A stretch of DNA of 64,000 nucleotides from CAVSUZ01 sp963791885. Its GTDB lineage: Bacteria > Pseudomonadota > Alphaproteobacteria > Acetobacterales > Acetobacteraceae. Each line of letters begins with the position of its first letter. Position 1 is the first letter of the stretch. Under the pieces are notes generated by a model. That model made no database searches, was not told the DNA's origin, and saw nothing but the letters and a program-made list of their open reading frames with translations. The position numbers and the translations under genes were made by a program. Below, piece by piece: positions 47,808 through 55,834 of the stretch. Location: contig CAWBUL010000004.1 of the NCBI GenBank assembly GCA_963791885.1, positions 558,001 through 622,000 of the forward strand, read 5' to 3'.

Positions 47808-47882
47808 TGGAGCGGGCGAAGGGATTCGAACCCTCGACCCCAACCTTGGCAAGGTTGTGCTCTACCCCTGAGCTACGCCCGC
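47808..47882 (-). tRNA. tRNA-Gly (GCC)
   Basis: On the minus strand the gene folds into a complete cloverleaf: acceptor GCGGGCG pairing with CGCCCGC, D-arm GCTCAGGGGTAGAGC, anticodon loop TTGCCAA (anticodon GCC), T-arm GAGGGTTCGAATCCCTT-type and an encoded CCA. Its 3' 50 bases form the attR of the integrative element. Integration keeps the gene whole. Confidence 0.96.
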
Positions 47883-48020
47883 GCTCCGTGCTCTCCCTAC
47901 AGCCTGCGCCCCAGGCTTGGCAACCATCGTCCCCACCCCGAGTCGCAGACCCGGCACGGCTTGTCAGCGCCCATCCACGCAACATCTATCGTCCAGAAAA
48001 CCCTGGGAATTTTTATCGTC

Positions 48021-48947
48021 ATGGAAGCGTTGATCGGCCAGTCTCCGCAGCCCGCCGCCAGCATGATCGTGGAGGGCGACCAAAAGACCTTCATGCAGGA
48101 TGTCATCGAGGCATCCCGGGAAATCCCGGTCCTGGTGGACTTCTGGGCGACCTGGTGCGGGCCTTGCGAGCAGCTGACCCCCGCTCTGGAAAAGGTCGTT
48201 CGCGCCGCCGGCGGCCGGGTCAAGCTGGTCAAGATCGACATCGACAAGAACCGTTCGCTGGTGCAGCAACTCGCCCAGCTCGGCCTGCCGATGCAGTCGG
48301 TACCCACCGTCGCGGCCTTCTGGCAGGGCCAGATCGCCGACCTGTTCCAGGGGGCGCTCCCAGAGTCGGAGGTCAAGCGGTTTGTGGAGTCTCTGCTAAA
48401 GGTCGCCGGCGGCTCCATGCCGGCGGCCGACATCCTGGCCGAAGCCAAGGCCGCGCTGGCCGAAGGCCAGGCCGAGGAGGCCGGCGAGCTGTTCAGCACG
48501 CTCCTGGAACAAGAACCCGAGAACGCCGAGGCCTGGGGCGGACTGATTCGCGCGCTGATGGCGCTCGGCCGGGAAGACCAGGCGGCCCAGGCGCTCGCCA
48601 AAGTTCCAGCCGCGATCGCCGATCATGCCGAGGTGGCCGGCGCGCGGAGTGCGCTCGCCCTGGCACAGGAGGGGCGAAAGGCCAAAACCCAACTCAGCGG
48701 ACTCCAGGCCCGGGTGGCCGCCGATCCGGCCGACTTCCAGGCGCGCTACGATCTGGCGACGGCGATGAACGCCTCTGACCTGCGGGAGGAGGCAGCCGAG
48801 CAGCTTCTGGAGATCATGCGCCGCAACCGTGCCTGGAACGAGGACGCCGCTCGGCTGCAGCTCCTCAAGTTCTTTGAAGCCTGGGGCGTCGAAGACCCCG
48901 CCACCATGGCCGCCCGCCGCAAGCTCTCCGCCCTGCTCTTTTCCTGA
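48021..48947 (+). CDS. Thioredoxin-fold TPR protein, CnoX/YbbN-like
   Basis: A thioredoxin domain (about residues 18-120) with the redox motif FWATWCGPCEQLTPALEKVV is followed by TPR-like helices (FSTLLEQEPENAEAWGGLIR, RYDLATAMNASDLREEAAEQ), the architecture of CnoX/YbbN, which protects proteins during oxidative stress with GroEL or DnaK. The ATG at 48021 (MEALIGQSPQPAASMIVEGD) is chosen because upstream residues look non-native. It overlaps the next gene by one base. Confidence 0.88.
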   Translation: MEALIGQSPQPAASMIVEGDQKTFMQDVIEASREIPVLVDFWATWCGPCEQLTPALEKVVRAAGGRVKLVKIDIDKNRSLVQQLAQLGLPMQSVPTVAAFWQGQIADLFQGALPESEVKRFVESLLKVAGGSMPAADILAEAKAALAEGQAEEAGELFSTLLEQEPENAEAWGGLIRALMALGREDQAAQALAKVPAAIADHAEVAGARSALALAQEGRKAKTQLSGLQARVAADPADFQARYDLATAMNASDLREEAAEQLLEIMRRNRAWNEDAARLQLLKFFEAWGVEDPATMAARRKLSALLFS

Positions 48948-49609
48948 TGGCGGCCTTCCACCCCCGCGCCCAGGACCTGCCGCCGGAGATTGCTGTTTTT
49001 CCTCTGACCGGCGCGCTTCTTCTGCCGCGGGGGCGGCTGCCTCTCAATATCTTCGAACCCCGATACCTCGCGCTCGCGGAAGACGCGCTTGCGGCGCAGC
49101 GGATGTTCGGCATGATCCAACCGGATCCGGCCGTTCCGACTACGCCCTGCGGCCCCGGTCTTTATCGGGTCGGCTGCCTAGGGCGGCTCTCGTCTTTCGC
49201 TGAAACCGACGACGGGCGCTTGCTGATCACGCTCACCGGCGTGGTGCGCTTCTGCGTGGCCAAAGAGTGCGAGATGAGACACGGCTATCGGCGCATCAGC
49301 GCCGATTACGATCCATATCGTCCGGATCTCGATCTCGCCCCGACGCCGTTGCCGGTACCGCGCGAGACGTTGATAACCGCCCTGCGTGCCTATTTCGCGC
49401 AGTGCGGCTTCGACGCCAATTGGGACGCGGTGGCACGCATTGACGACACCATGCTCGTCCTTACCCTCGCCATGATCTGCCCATTCGAACCCGCGGAAAA
49501 ACAAGCCTTGCTGGAGGCCCCGACCGAAGCCGAGCGGGCGAGCACGTTGCTTGCGTTGCTGCAGATGGGCGCCGCCGGTCACGCCTCGGCGCAACAACAG
49601 GTAAGTTGA
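48947..49609 (+). CDS. Lon substrate-binding (LON_substr_bdg) domain protein
   Basis: A 220-aa protein made of the Lon N-terminal-type domain: LPPEIAVFPLTGALLLPRGR, PLNIFEPRYLALAEDALAAQ, GCLGRLSSFAETDDGRLLIT and GVVRFCVAKECEMRHGYRRI, then a helical end (LVLTLAMICPFEPAEKQALL). No AAA+ or protease domain is present, so it is a standalone PUA-like protein. It lies between the thioredoxin and Trm112 genes, a common alphaproteobacterial order. Confidence 0.88.
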   Translation: MAAFHPRAQDLPPEIAVFPLTGALLLPRGRLPLNIFEPRYLALAEDALAAQRMFGMIQPDPAVPTTPCGPGLYRVGCLGRLSSFAETDDGRLLITLTGVVRFCVAKECEMRHGYRRISADYDPYRPDLDLAPTPLPVPRETLITALRAYFAQCGFDANWDAVARIDDTMLVLTLAMICPFEPAEKQALLEAPTEAERASTLLALLQMGAAGHASAQQQVS

Positions 49610-49610
49610 A

Positions 49611-49796
49611 ATGGATCAGTCGGTTCCGGTCGATCCCAGGCTGCTGGAAATCCTGGTTTGTCCCGTGACGAAGGGACCATTGGAATATGACCGGGAGCGG
49701 AACGAGCTAATCAGCCGCTCCGCCCGGCTCGCCTATCCGATCCGCGACGGCATCCCCATCATGCTGCCGGAGGAGGCGCGGCAGTTGGAGGAATGA
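49611..49796 (+). CDS. Trm112-family protein
   Basis: A 61-aa protein, MDQSVPVDPRLLEILVCPVT with KGPLEYDRERNELISRSARL and AYPIRDGIPIMLPEEARQLE. The CPVTKGPL knuckle and the GIPIMLPEEAR end define small Trm112/YcaR-like proteins. The bacterial members probably act as methyltransferase partners. Overlaps the next gene by four bases. Confidence 0.88.
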   Translation: MDQSVPVDPRLLEILVCPVTKGPLEYDRERNELISRSARLAYPIRDGIPIMLPEEARQLEE

Positions 49797-50158
49797 CTCA
49801 GCCTCCCACCGAACTACGTTACGACCGCGCCGGGAAAGTTCTCCACGTGGCGTTCTCCGACGGAGCGCAGTTTGCTCTTCCAGCCGAGTATCTGCGCGTC
49901 GAAAGCCCCAGCGCGGAAGTACAGGGCCACAGTCCCGAGCAGAAAACGATCGTCGCCGGCCGCCGCCATGTCGGGATCATGCGGATCGAGCCGGTCGGCA
50001 ATTACGCGGTCCGGCTGGTCTTCGACGATCTGCACGACACCGGCATCTACTCATGGGATCTGCTCGCCGAACTCGGGCGGGAACATGCCCAGCGATGGCA
50101 GGACTATCTCGACGCGCTGGCAGAAAAAGGCCTTTCGCGCGATCCCACCACAAGGTGA
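49793..50158 (+). CDS. DUF971 (GBBH-like N-terminal domain) protein
   Basis: A 121-aa protein of the DUF971/gamma-butyrobetaine hydroxylase N-terminal domain type: ELRYDRAGKVLHVAFSDGAQ, FALPAEYLRVESPSAEVQGH, HVGIMRIEPVGNYAVRLVFD and DLHDTGIYSWDLLAELGREH. The fold often binds Fe-S scaffold proteins. The gene ends convergently against fhcC with no gap. Confidence 0.87.
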   Translation: MTQPPTELRYDRAGKVLHVAFSDGAQFALPAEYLRVESPSAEVQGHSPEQKTIVAGRRHVGIMRIEPVGNYAVRLVFDDLHDTGIYSWDLLAELGREHAQRWQDYLDALAEKGLSRDPTTR

Positions 50159-50968
50159 TCATGTGGTTGCGAGAAACACCTCCCCCTGACCGCCCGCGGA
50201 TAGATCGCCGGTCATGCGCGTCAGGCGCGACCTGCACAGCCCTGCCGCTACGCCACTGATCCCGCGCAGATGCTGCGCCAGAAGGTGCAGAAACACCGGC
50301 CCCCCGATCTCCGCTTCGACGAACCCGGCACCAGAATGCGCCTCACCGCCGATCAGAACGGCGCCCCGCCGCATCAGCCCGGCGCAGCCCGCCTCGGCAC
50401 GGCCGCAGATCACCAACGTTCCCCCCAGCATGGCCCAGGCCGCGTATTCGCCGGCATCGCCCTCGATCACCACGGTGCCGCGGCGCAGCCGTGACGCCGC
50501 CTGTTCGCCCGCGTGACCGTGGACCAGCAGCACGCCACCACTCATGCCGGCGCGCTCGCCCGGTCCAGGCGCCGCCAGGAATGGCCCGGCATTTCCCCCG
50601 ATCACCACCTGTCCGCCCCGCATCATGCCGGCGGCGAAGGGGCCGGTATCGCCGTCGATAACGAGCGATCCGCCGCGCATTCCCCGCGCGGCGCGAGCGC
50701 CGGCCTGTCCGGTCACGCGCAGGCTGCCGCTCGTCATCGCTGCCCCGATCTGGTCGAGGCGCTCCGATCCACCCTCAATCACGATATCGGCCGCGTCGCC
50801 CATTCGGATCGTGAAGATATCGCCGACCGCAATCGGCTGCCGTGTCGTCCCCAGCTCGATGCAGGACAGGTCCGACTCCGTCAGCCCGGCCAACCGTTCG
50901 GGCACCAGGGGTGACAGATCGAGCCGCTGCTCCGGCTCACAGCGCAAGGTCAGCACCAGCGACATCAT
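50159..50968 (-). CDS. fhcC: Formyltransferase/hydrolase complex subunit C
   Basis: FhcC (269 aa) is the beta-helix subunit of the four-part formyltransferase/hydrolase complex that converts formyl-H4MPT to formate and free cofactor. It has the repeated G-x-x-x-x-G-x-x-x-G pattern of FmdC/GltS-like proteins (GGSLVIDGDTGPFAAGMMRG, GGQVVIGGNAGPFLAAPGPG, RGTVVIEGDAGEYAAWAMLG, GGTLVICGRAEAGCAGLMRR). The start (ATG at 50968) overlaps the fhcD stop. It is the last gene of the fhcBADC operon. Confidence 0.92.
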   Translation of the reverse strand: MMSLVLTLRCEPEQRLDLSPLVPERLAGLTESDLSCIELGTTRQPIAVGDIFTIRMGDAADIVIEGGSERLDQIGAAMTSGSLRVTGQAGARAARGMRGGSLVIDGDTGPFAAGMMRGGQVVIGGNAGPFLAAPGPGERAGMSGGVLLVHGHAGEQAASRLRRGTVVIEGDAGEYAAWAMLGGTLVICGRAEAGCAGLMRRGAVLIGGEAHSGAGFVEAEIGGPVFLHLLAQHLRGISGVAAGLCRSRLTRMTGDLSAGGQGEVFLATT

Positions 50969-51870
50969 GGCATGAGCTCAGCCAGTCGATAGTGATGTCG
51001 CCCGAGCTTGCCGCCATAGTTACCGGCGGTGATGCGGGTCACGCCGCTGCTTGTTCCCCGCGCCGTCAGTGCGGCAATCCCCGCGCGCATGGCGTCCGCT
51101 ACCGCATTCTCGGTCAGACCGTCGATCACGACCTCCAGCACCGCGCCGTCCCCGGGCTCCAGCATGGTGGGCACCAGGCCGCGCAAGGTCGGGCAGAACG
51201 CGTCGTTCGTCGATGCGACCAATTGCTTGTATTTGGAACCGATTTTGGATCCCGATCGCGCGATGCCACCGGGGAACGGCATCACCACGCCCCGTACGTG
51301 CCGCATCGCCTGGACGGCCAACTCTGTTCCACGCAACACGCCGGCTCGGTCCGGACCGAGCAGGATGAGATTGCCGCCGCCCACAGCCGATTTCGTTAGG
51401 CCGGTGGTGGCCTCGCATACGAACTCCCCATCCATGACGGGAACGCGCCAGTAGTGCTGTTCGCCCAGGCGCTTCGAAATCTGCCAGCCGTCGCCGAACC
51501 AGCGCAGCGCATCGCCGAGCTTCAGCCGTTCGGTTCCGTCCAAACCCGCGAAGCAGGCGCTTCCGGGGCTGGTCAGCACGCATTGCCCGACCCGGTTCTG
51601 CAATTGTCGCTGCAGCTCGCTCGTGCTCGCGGCAAACAGCAGCACGTGCAATCCCGGGCGTCCGTCCGGGGTTTCTTCCGCGCTAAGCTGGCGGTCGATG
51701 CCGGCCTCCACGCCGCAGGCAATGATTGAGGTCGCGAACCCGCACAGGCTGTCGGCCGCTCGCCGCGCCCATTCCACCGAGTCCGCCGTGATGATCAGGG
51801 CCGTGGCGCGCATGTCGAAGGCTTCGGCGAATGTGTCCTCGATGCGGATGCCGTTGATGTTCAACGGCAT
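50965..51870 (-). CDS. fhcD: Formylmethanofuran:H4MPT formyltransferase-like subunit
   Basis: FhcD (301 aa) is the bacterial Ftr homologue that transfers the formyl group from H4MPT to the methanofuran-like cofactor. Motifs: MPLNINGIRIEDTFAEAFDM, RPGLHVLLFAASTSELQRQL, GQCVLTSPGSACFAGLDGTE, GGGNLILLGPDRAGVLRGTE and GVTRITAGNYGGKLGRHHYR. The ATG at 51870 overlaps the fhcA stop by ten bases. Length and start match the family. Confidence 0.94.
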   Translation of the reverse strand: MPLNINGIRIEDTFAEAFDMRATALIITADSVEWARRAADSLCGFATSIIACGVEAGIDRQLSAEETPDGRPGLHVLLFAASTSELQRQLQNRVGQCVLTSPGSACFAGLDGTERLKLGDALRWFGDGWQISKRLGEQHYWRVPVMDGEFVCEATTGLTKSAVGGGNLILLGPDRAGVLRGTELAVQAMRHVRGVVMPFPGGIARSGSKIGSKYKQLVASTNDAFCPTLRGLVPTMLEPGDGAVLEVVIDGLTENAVADAMRAGIAALTARGTSSGVTRITAGNYGGKLGRHHYRLAELMP

Positions 51871-53453
51871 GGCACCGGCTCGAACGTCGCGATATTTGGC
51901 GGAACGTCGAACGCAGAACGGGATATGCCGAAAGCATCCTGGTAATAGCGTTCTAACGCCGCATCCGGACGCGCCGGAGGCGTGAAGCAAACGGTGCGCC
52001 CCGTCCGTTCCGCAATCACCTGTCCGTCCCGTACCACCAGATCGCCGTCCTTGAACACCAGTGCAGCCTGACGGAACATCGCCGCGCGATCGGCTTGCGG
52101 GCGATAAGCCGCAATGTCTGCCCGTGCGCCTGGTCCAAGATGGCCGCGATCCGTCAATCCCAGCAATCTCGCCGGCGCGGCACGGGTCATGATCGCGATC
52201 TCTGGCCAGTCGTATTCGCGCCGGATGGAACCGAGAGTGCTCAGTGACAGCGCCGCTTTCGACAGTTCGGCCATCCATGCATCGCGCAGGTCGCGATCCA
52301 TCAGCAAAGCCAGCAGATCGGGATAGGCAGTAAACGGCGCGCCGTTCGGATGATCGGTGGTGAAGAACACGCGCCACGGATCATCGATCAGCAGAAACAG
52401 TTCGAGTCCGACCGCCCATTGGATCGCGTTGATCGGGTTGGTGCGCCGGTAGCGGTACGGCACGACGCCGCTGCCGTTGCCCTCGGTCTCCATGATCGCC
52501 CATTTGCGCGGATGCGCCCCCGTGCGGCCGACGAACTGTCGCAGCGTGTCGCAGGAGATCGTCACCGTCTGTCCGAACATCACCGCGCCGACATCGGCGG
52601 TGACGTGTGGCGCCCCATTCACCGCTTCCGCCAGCCGAGCGGCGGCAGAGGAGAACCCGCGCTTTCCCTCCGTGCCGTAGGCGTAGAACTGCAGGTGCGC
52701 GAGGTGCAGCGGTGCGCCTTCCGCCGCGACGATCGTGGCCACCGCAGTCTCTACATTTCCCGGCACGCCGAGATTGTTGCAATGCAGGTGCAGCGGATGA
52801 GGAACGCCAAGCGTGCCGACCGCCCGCTGCAATGCTTGCATGATTGCGCGGGACGAAACGCCGTAATCCGGCACGGTGTCATCCAATCCGAAGCGCCGCA
52901 CATTCGCCTTGAGCGCGGCGCTCCCTCCGGGATTGATGCATTTGATTCCAATCGCTCGGCTGCCCGACAGTGTCCGCGCGGCATAATCCGCGACCGCGTC
53001 ATCGCTCTCGCCGGCCCGCAGCAATCCCAGCAGGTAATCGTCGTTGCCCAGCACCACGAGCATCGCCGTATCAATGAGGGGGATCGCTGCCAGTTCAAGC
53101 TGTGCCTGCGTTGCCTGATGCGGGAGCACGGCCGGTTCAACCACCAGGGTGAACCCCATCGCGGCGTAAGTCCGGCCGACCCGTGCAGACACGGGCGTCG
53201 CGTCCCAATCACCGTTCTCGCGCAGCTCCGGCAATAACAGACGTGCGGCGGTCACACCGGCGCTGCCCACGTGGGAGTGAATGTCAATGCCGCCAGCCAG
53301 CACCACCATGCCGCTGGCATCGATGCTTGAATCTGCTGCGCGTTCCGGTCCCGGCGAGGCCACGATACGCCCGTCCTCGAACCATACATCGCCGATACCA
53401 TCGATGGTGCGCGTGGGATCGATCACTCGCCCGCCGCGCAGACAGGTCAGCAT
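51861..53453 (-). CDS. fhcA: Formyltransferase/hydrolase complex subunit A (amidohydrolase)
   Basis: FhcA (530 aa) hydrolyses the formyl cofactor to formate at a binuclear metal site. Starting at ATG 53453 (MLTCLRGGRVIDPTRTIDGI) it shows VVLAGGIDIHSHVGSAGVTA (metal His-x-His), KCINPGGSAALKANVRRFGL (Lys expected to be carbamylated), LHLHCNNLGVPGNVETAVAT, AEGAPLHLAHLQFYAYGTEG and VFFTTDHPNGAPFTAYPDLL. These are the amidohydrolase motifs of FwdA/FmdA. It overlaps both neighbours. Confidence 0.94.
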   Translation of the reverse strand: MLTCLRGGRVIDPTRTIDGIGDVWFEDGRIVASPGPERAADSSIDASGMVVLAGGIDIHSHVGSAGVTAARLLLPELRENGDWDATPVSARVGRTYAAMGFTLVVEPAVLPHQATQAQLELAAIPLIDTAMLVVLGNDDYLLGLLRAGESDDAVADYAARTLSGSRAIGIKCINPGGSAALKANVRRFGLDDTVPDYGVSSRAIMQALQRAVGTLGVPHPLHLHCNNLGVPGNVETAVATIVAAEGAPLHLAHLQFYAYGTEGKRGFSSAAARLAEAVNGAPHVTADVGAVMFGQTVTISCDTLRQFVGRTGAHPRKWAIMETEGNGSGVVPYRYRRTNPINAIQWAVGLELFLLIDDPWRVFFTTDHPNGAPFTAYPDLLALLMDRDLRDAWMAELSKAALSLSTLGSIRREYDWPEIAIMTRAAPARLLGLTDRGHLGPGARADIAAYRPQADRAAMFRQAALVFKDGDLVVRDGQVIAERTGRTVCFTPPARPDAALERYYQDAFGISRSAFDVPPNIATFEPVPCR

Positions 53454-54424
53454 GACGGCAGCGCCGCCAAGATTGCGGCCAGCACGGCAGCTGCAGATGG
53501 TCTCGTGCTTGGAAGCCTGGCGGGAAGGGACGCAAGAGCGCCCAGCCTCGGCTGATAGACCACGCCGGGATGATCCACGCCGGGACACCCGACTTCGATC
53601 TCTACGGCGCCCAGCGTGATCATCGGCATGCTGGCCGATCGTGTTTCCAGCGCGCCGACCCACAGCACCGCGTCCGCTTCGCCGCTCTCGATCATCCGCG
53701 GTGCGGAGAAACGCCACGGGTCGTGTTCCGGCATGCCGCGCACGAACCCGACCGGCAGAGGAAAGCCGGTCAGCCAGGCGGAAACCTGCGACGCGCCCAT
53801 CGCATTGGCGGGTGGCGGCAGCGGCAATCCCGCCGCGCGGGATTTCGCATTCAGCGCTTCGATCAATCCGCACAGCATCTCGATAGCGGGCTCGTTCAGC
53901 TGTGCCGCCGACCACGCCACCACCGCATAGCGTGCCTCGCCCAGCGCCTCGGCACACTGACCCACCGTTTCCGGCGCATCGGTGCTGCGCCCTGACAGTC
54001 TCATCCGCAACAATGTGAGCTGTCCGATCAAATCGTGCACGCTGCCGTCCGGACACAGGCGGAACACGGATTTTTCCGGCCGCAGCAGATCCGCCAAGAT
54101 GCCCTGTTCGCGCGCTGCGTTCTCCACGCCGGGGCCAGCCAGCACCACCACGTCTGCCCGGGCACCCGCCTCCAGTGGTGTGGTGATGATCCATCCGCGG
54201 CGCCGCATCACGCCAAGATCGCGCAGCAGCGCCGCGGACTCGCAGTGGTCCGCCACGCCGCGCAAGCGCCGTGCCAGATCAATTCCCGCGCTTACACCCG
54301 CTACATCCGCCGCCAGTCCTGCGATCAGCGGACAGCGCGCGGCGCTCAGAATGCGCGCGGCCTCTTGCACCGCGACGTCCAACGGCACCGCGCGTCCAGC
54401 GATGCGCGCCGCAACCACCCTCAA
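53447..54424 (-). CDS. fhcB: Formyltransferase/hydrolase complex subunit B
   Basis: FhcB (about 325 aa) is related to the molybdo/tungsten subunit FmdB/FwdB, but bacterial FhcB lacks the redox cofactor. It shows AARCPLIAGLAADVAGVSAG, DVVVLAGPGVENAAREQGIL, MGASQVSAWLTGFPLPVGFV and LWVGALETRSASMPMITLGA. No cysteine-based Fe-S motif (CxxCxxx..C) is visible, as expected. The best start is TTG at 54424, two bases after the dehydratase stop, with GTG 54418 an alternative; a longer upstream start would lie inside that gene. Confidence 0.88.
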   Translation of the reverse strand: MRVVAARIAGRAVPLDVAVQEAARILSAARCPLIAGLAADVAGVSAGIDLARRLRGVADHCESAALLRDLGVMRRRGWIITTPLEAGARADVVVLAGPGVENAAREQGILADLLRPEKSVFRLCPDGSVHDLIGQLTLLRMRLSGRSTDAPETVGQCAEALGEARYAVVAWSAAQLNEPAIEMLCGLIEALNAKSRAAGLPLPPPANAMGASQVSAWLTGFPLPVGFVRGMPEHDPWRFSAPRMIESGEADAVLWVGALETRSASMPMITLGAVEIEVGCPGVDHPGVVYQPRLGALASLPARLPSTRPSAAAVLAAILAALPSC

Positions 54425-54426
54425 CC

Positions 54427-54810
54427 TCAGCGGTCGTACTTGATGTAGGCGAAGCGCGGATCGTTCTCCGGCGTGCCTTCCAGCGGTGCATCCGCCGCGC
54501 CGGGCCGCCATTGCACCACCTCCTCGATCTTTCGCGCCAGCGCGAAATCCTTGTCAGTGATGCCTTTGGCGCTGTGCGTCATCAGCCGCACCTCGACCCA
54601 GGCATAGGACGCGGTGATGTCCGGGTGGTGCCACGCCGCCTCGGCCAGATGGCCGACGGTGTTGATCACCATCAGCGTGCCCTTCCACCCATGGGTCCGG
54701 TATCGCCGGCGAATCCAGCCGCGCTCGAAGGTCCAGTGCGGCAGCTCGCGCGCCAGGCGTTCCGTGATTTCCGCCTCGCTATAGGTCCGTTCCTCGGTCT
54801 GTTCGGCCAT
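54427..54810 (-). CDS. Pterin-4a-carbinolamine dehydratase-like protein
   Basis: A 127-aa protein of the PCD/DCoH family: ERTYSEAEITERLARELPHW, GWKGTLMVINTVGHLAEAAW, HHPDITASYAWVEVRLMTHS and AKGITDKDFALARKIEEVVQ, with the HHPD motif. The family dehydrates pterin carbinolamines. As the first gene of the fhc operon it probably serves H4MPT metabolism; the precise substrate is an inference. ATG 54810 starts 63 bp from the divergent gene. Confidence 0.85.
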   Translation of the reverse strand: MAEQTEERTYSEAEITERLARELPHWTFERGWIRRRYRTHGWKGTLMVINTVGHLAEAAWHHPDITASYAWVEVRLMTHSAKGITDKDFALARKIEEVVQWRPGAADAPLEGTPENDPRFAYIKYDR

Positions 54811-54873
54811 GGCTCCCTCCACACCCCGGGCGATGATGTTGTGAGCCGCGCAATCGCCGTGCAACATGCCGAC
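54811..54873. promoter_or_regulatory. Divergent intergenic region of the C1 locus
   Basis: Only 63 bases separate the two divergent arms, so their promoters must overlap or lie within it. I can see no clear -35/-10 pair. Any shared regulator would act on both the fhc operon and the mtdB-mch arm. Confidence 0.4.
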
Positions 54874-55833
54874 ATGGCGAATGCCGCGCCGTCACGCGTG
54901 ACCGTCCGGGCCACAGCGCGTCTTCACCTCGGATTTCTTGATCTTCACGGTGGCCTGGGCCGGCAGTTCGGCAGCCTTGGTATGGCGCTGGACGGGCCGG
55001 AGACCCGGATCACGCTGCGCCGCGCCGACCACGCTGTTGTGACCGGGCAGGAACCCGTCAGGGCGGAGCGCATCCTGCGCCAGCTGGAGGCCGCGCTCGG
55101 TCTTTCCGGCCATGCGCTCGAGGTTGCAGCGGGGATCCCGGCCCATGCCGGTCTCGGGTCAGGCACTCAACTCGCGCTCGCCATCGCCGCGGCGGTTCGG
55201 CACCTGCACGGCCTGGATCAGGCCCCCGAAATCGATGCCGCGCTGCTGGGCCGCGGTCTGCGCTCGGGCATCGGCATCGCGCTGTTCGGTCAGGGCGGAT
55301 TCGTCGTGGACGGCGGCCGGGGTGAGGCCAGCACCATTCCGCCCCTGCTCACGCGCGTGCCGGTTCCGAGCGACTGGCGCGTGCTGCTGCTGCGTGATCC
55401 CGGATATCAAGGCCTGTCCGGAGAGCAGGAGAAGAGGGCGTTCCGGATGCTCCCACCGATGGGGGAGAGCGATGTCGGGAGAATTTGCCGACTGGTGCTG
55501 ATGCAGGTTGTCCCGGCACTGATAGAGTCTGATCTGCCGCGCTTCGGCTGCGGGATCACAGAGATCCAGCGTATCCTTGGGAGGCATTTCGCGCATGCGC
55601 AGGGAGGTTTGTTTGCCAGCCCGCGCGTTGGCGCAGCGTTACAATGGTTGGAGCGAGAAGGCGCGATGGGAATCGGGCAGACATCCTGGGGACCGAGCGG
55701 ATTCGCGCTGACCGCTTCACAGGCCGACGCGGACCACCTGCTGCGCATGCTCGCCGCAACACCCCATGCGACCGGCCTGTTGCTGAGTATCCACCACCCG
55801 CTCAATTGTGGCGCGCTGATCGAGGCAGACTGA
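54874..55833 (+). CDS. Beta-ribofuranosylaminobenzene 5'-phosphate synthase
   Basis: This enzyme makes beta-RFAP from 4-hydroxy/aminobenzoate and PRPP, the first committed step of H4MPT biosynthesis. The GHMP-kinase-like protein (about 319 aa) shows RVTVRATARLHLGFLDLHGG, FGSLGMALDGPETRITLRRA, AAGIPAHAGLGSGTQLALAI (G-x-G-S-G motif), GRGLRSGIGIALFGQGGFVV and AMGIGQTSWGPSGFALTASQ. The ATG at 54874 is chosen over upstream ATGs for its length and position. It begins the plus-strand arm. Confidence 0.9.
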   Translation: MANAAPSRVTVRATARLHLGFLDLHGGLGRQFGSLGMALDGPETRITLRRADHAVVTGQEPVRAERILRQLEAALGLSGHALEVAAGIPAHAGLGSGTQLALAIAAAVRHLHGLDQAPEIDAALLGRGLRSGIGIALFGQGGFVVDGGRGEASTIPPLLTRVPVPSDWRVLLLRDPGYQGLSGEQEKRAFRMLPPMGESDVGRICRLVLMQVVPALIESDLPRFGCGITEIQRILGRHFAHAQGGLFASPRVGAALQWLEREGAMGIGQTSWGPSGFALTASQADADHLLRMLAATPHATGLLLSIHHPLNCGALIEAD

Positions 55834-55834
55834 G

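Larger units (their letters stand above)
35206..47857. mobile_element. Integrative element in tRNA-Gly with defence cargo
   Basis: The element is limited by 50-bp direct repeats of the tRNA-Gly 3' end and has the integrase gene next to the distal repeat. The cargo is a toxin-antitoxin pair and the DpdF/G/H-type operon; an IS21 copy lies near the right end. Paired arm-type repeats occur inside both ends. At 12.65 kb it has no transfer, replication or phage structural genes, so it looks like a mobilisable or satellite defence island. The tRNA remains whole at the right end. Confidence 0.9.

Noticed and set aside
54271..54873. Long upstream extension of the beta-RFAP synthase frame
   Set aside because: It runs antisense through the dehydratase and fhcB, lacks family features and is an artefact of high GC content.
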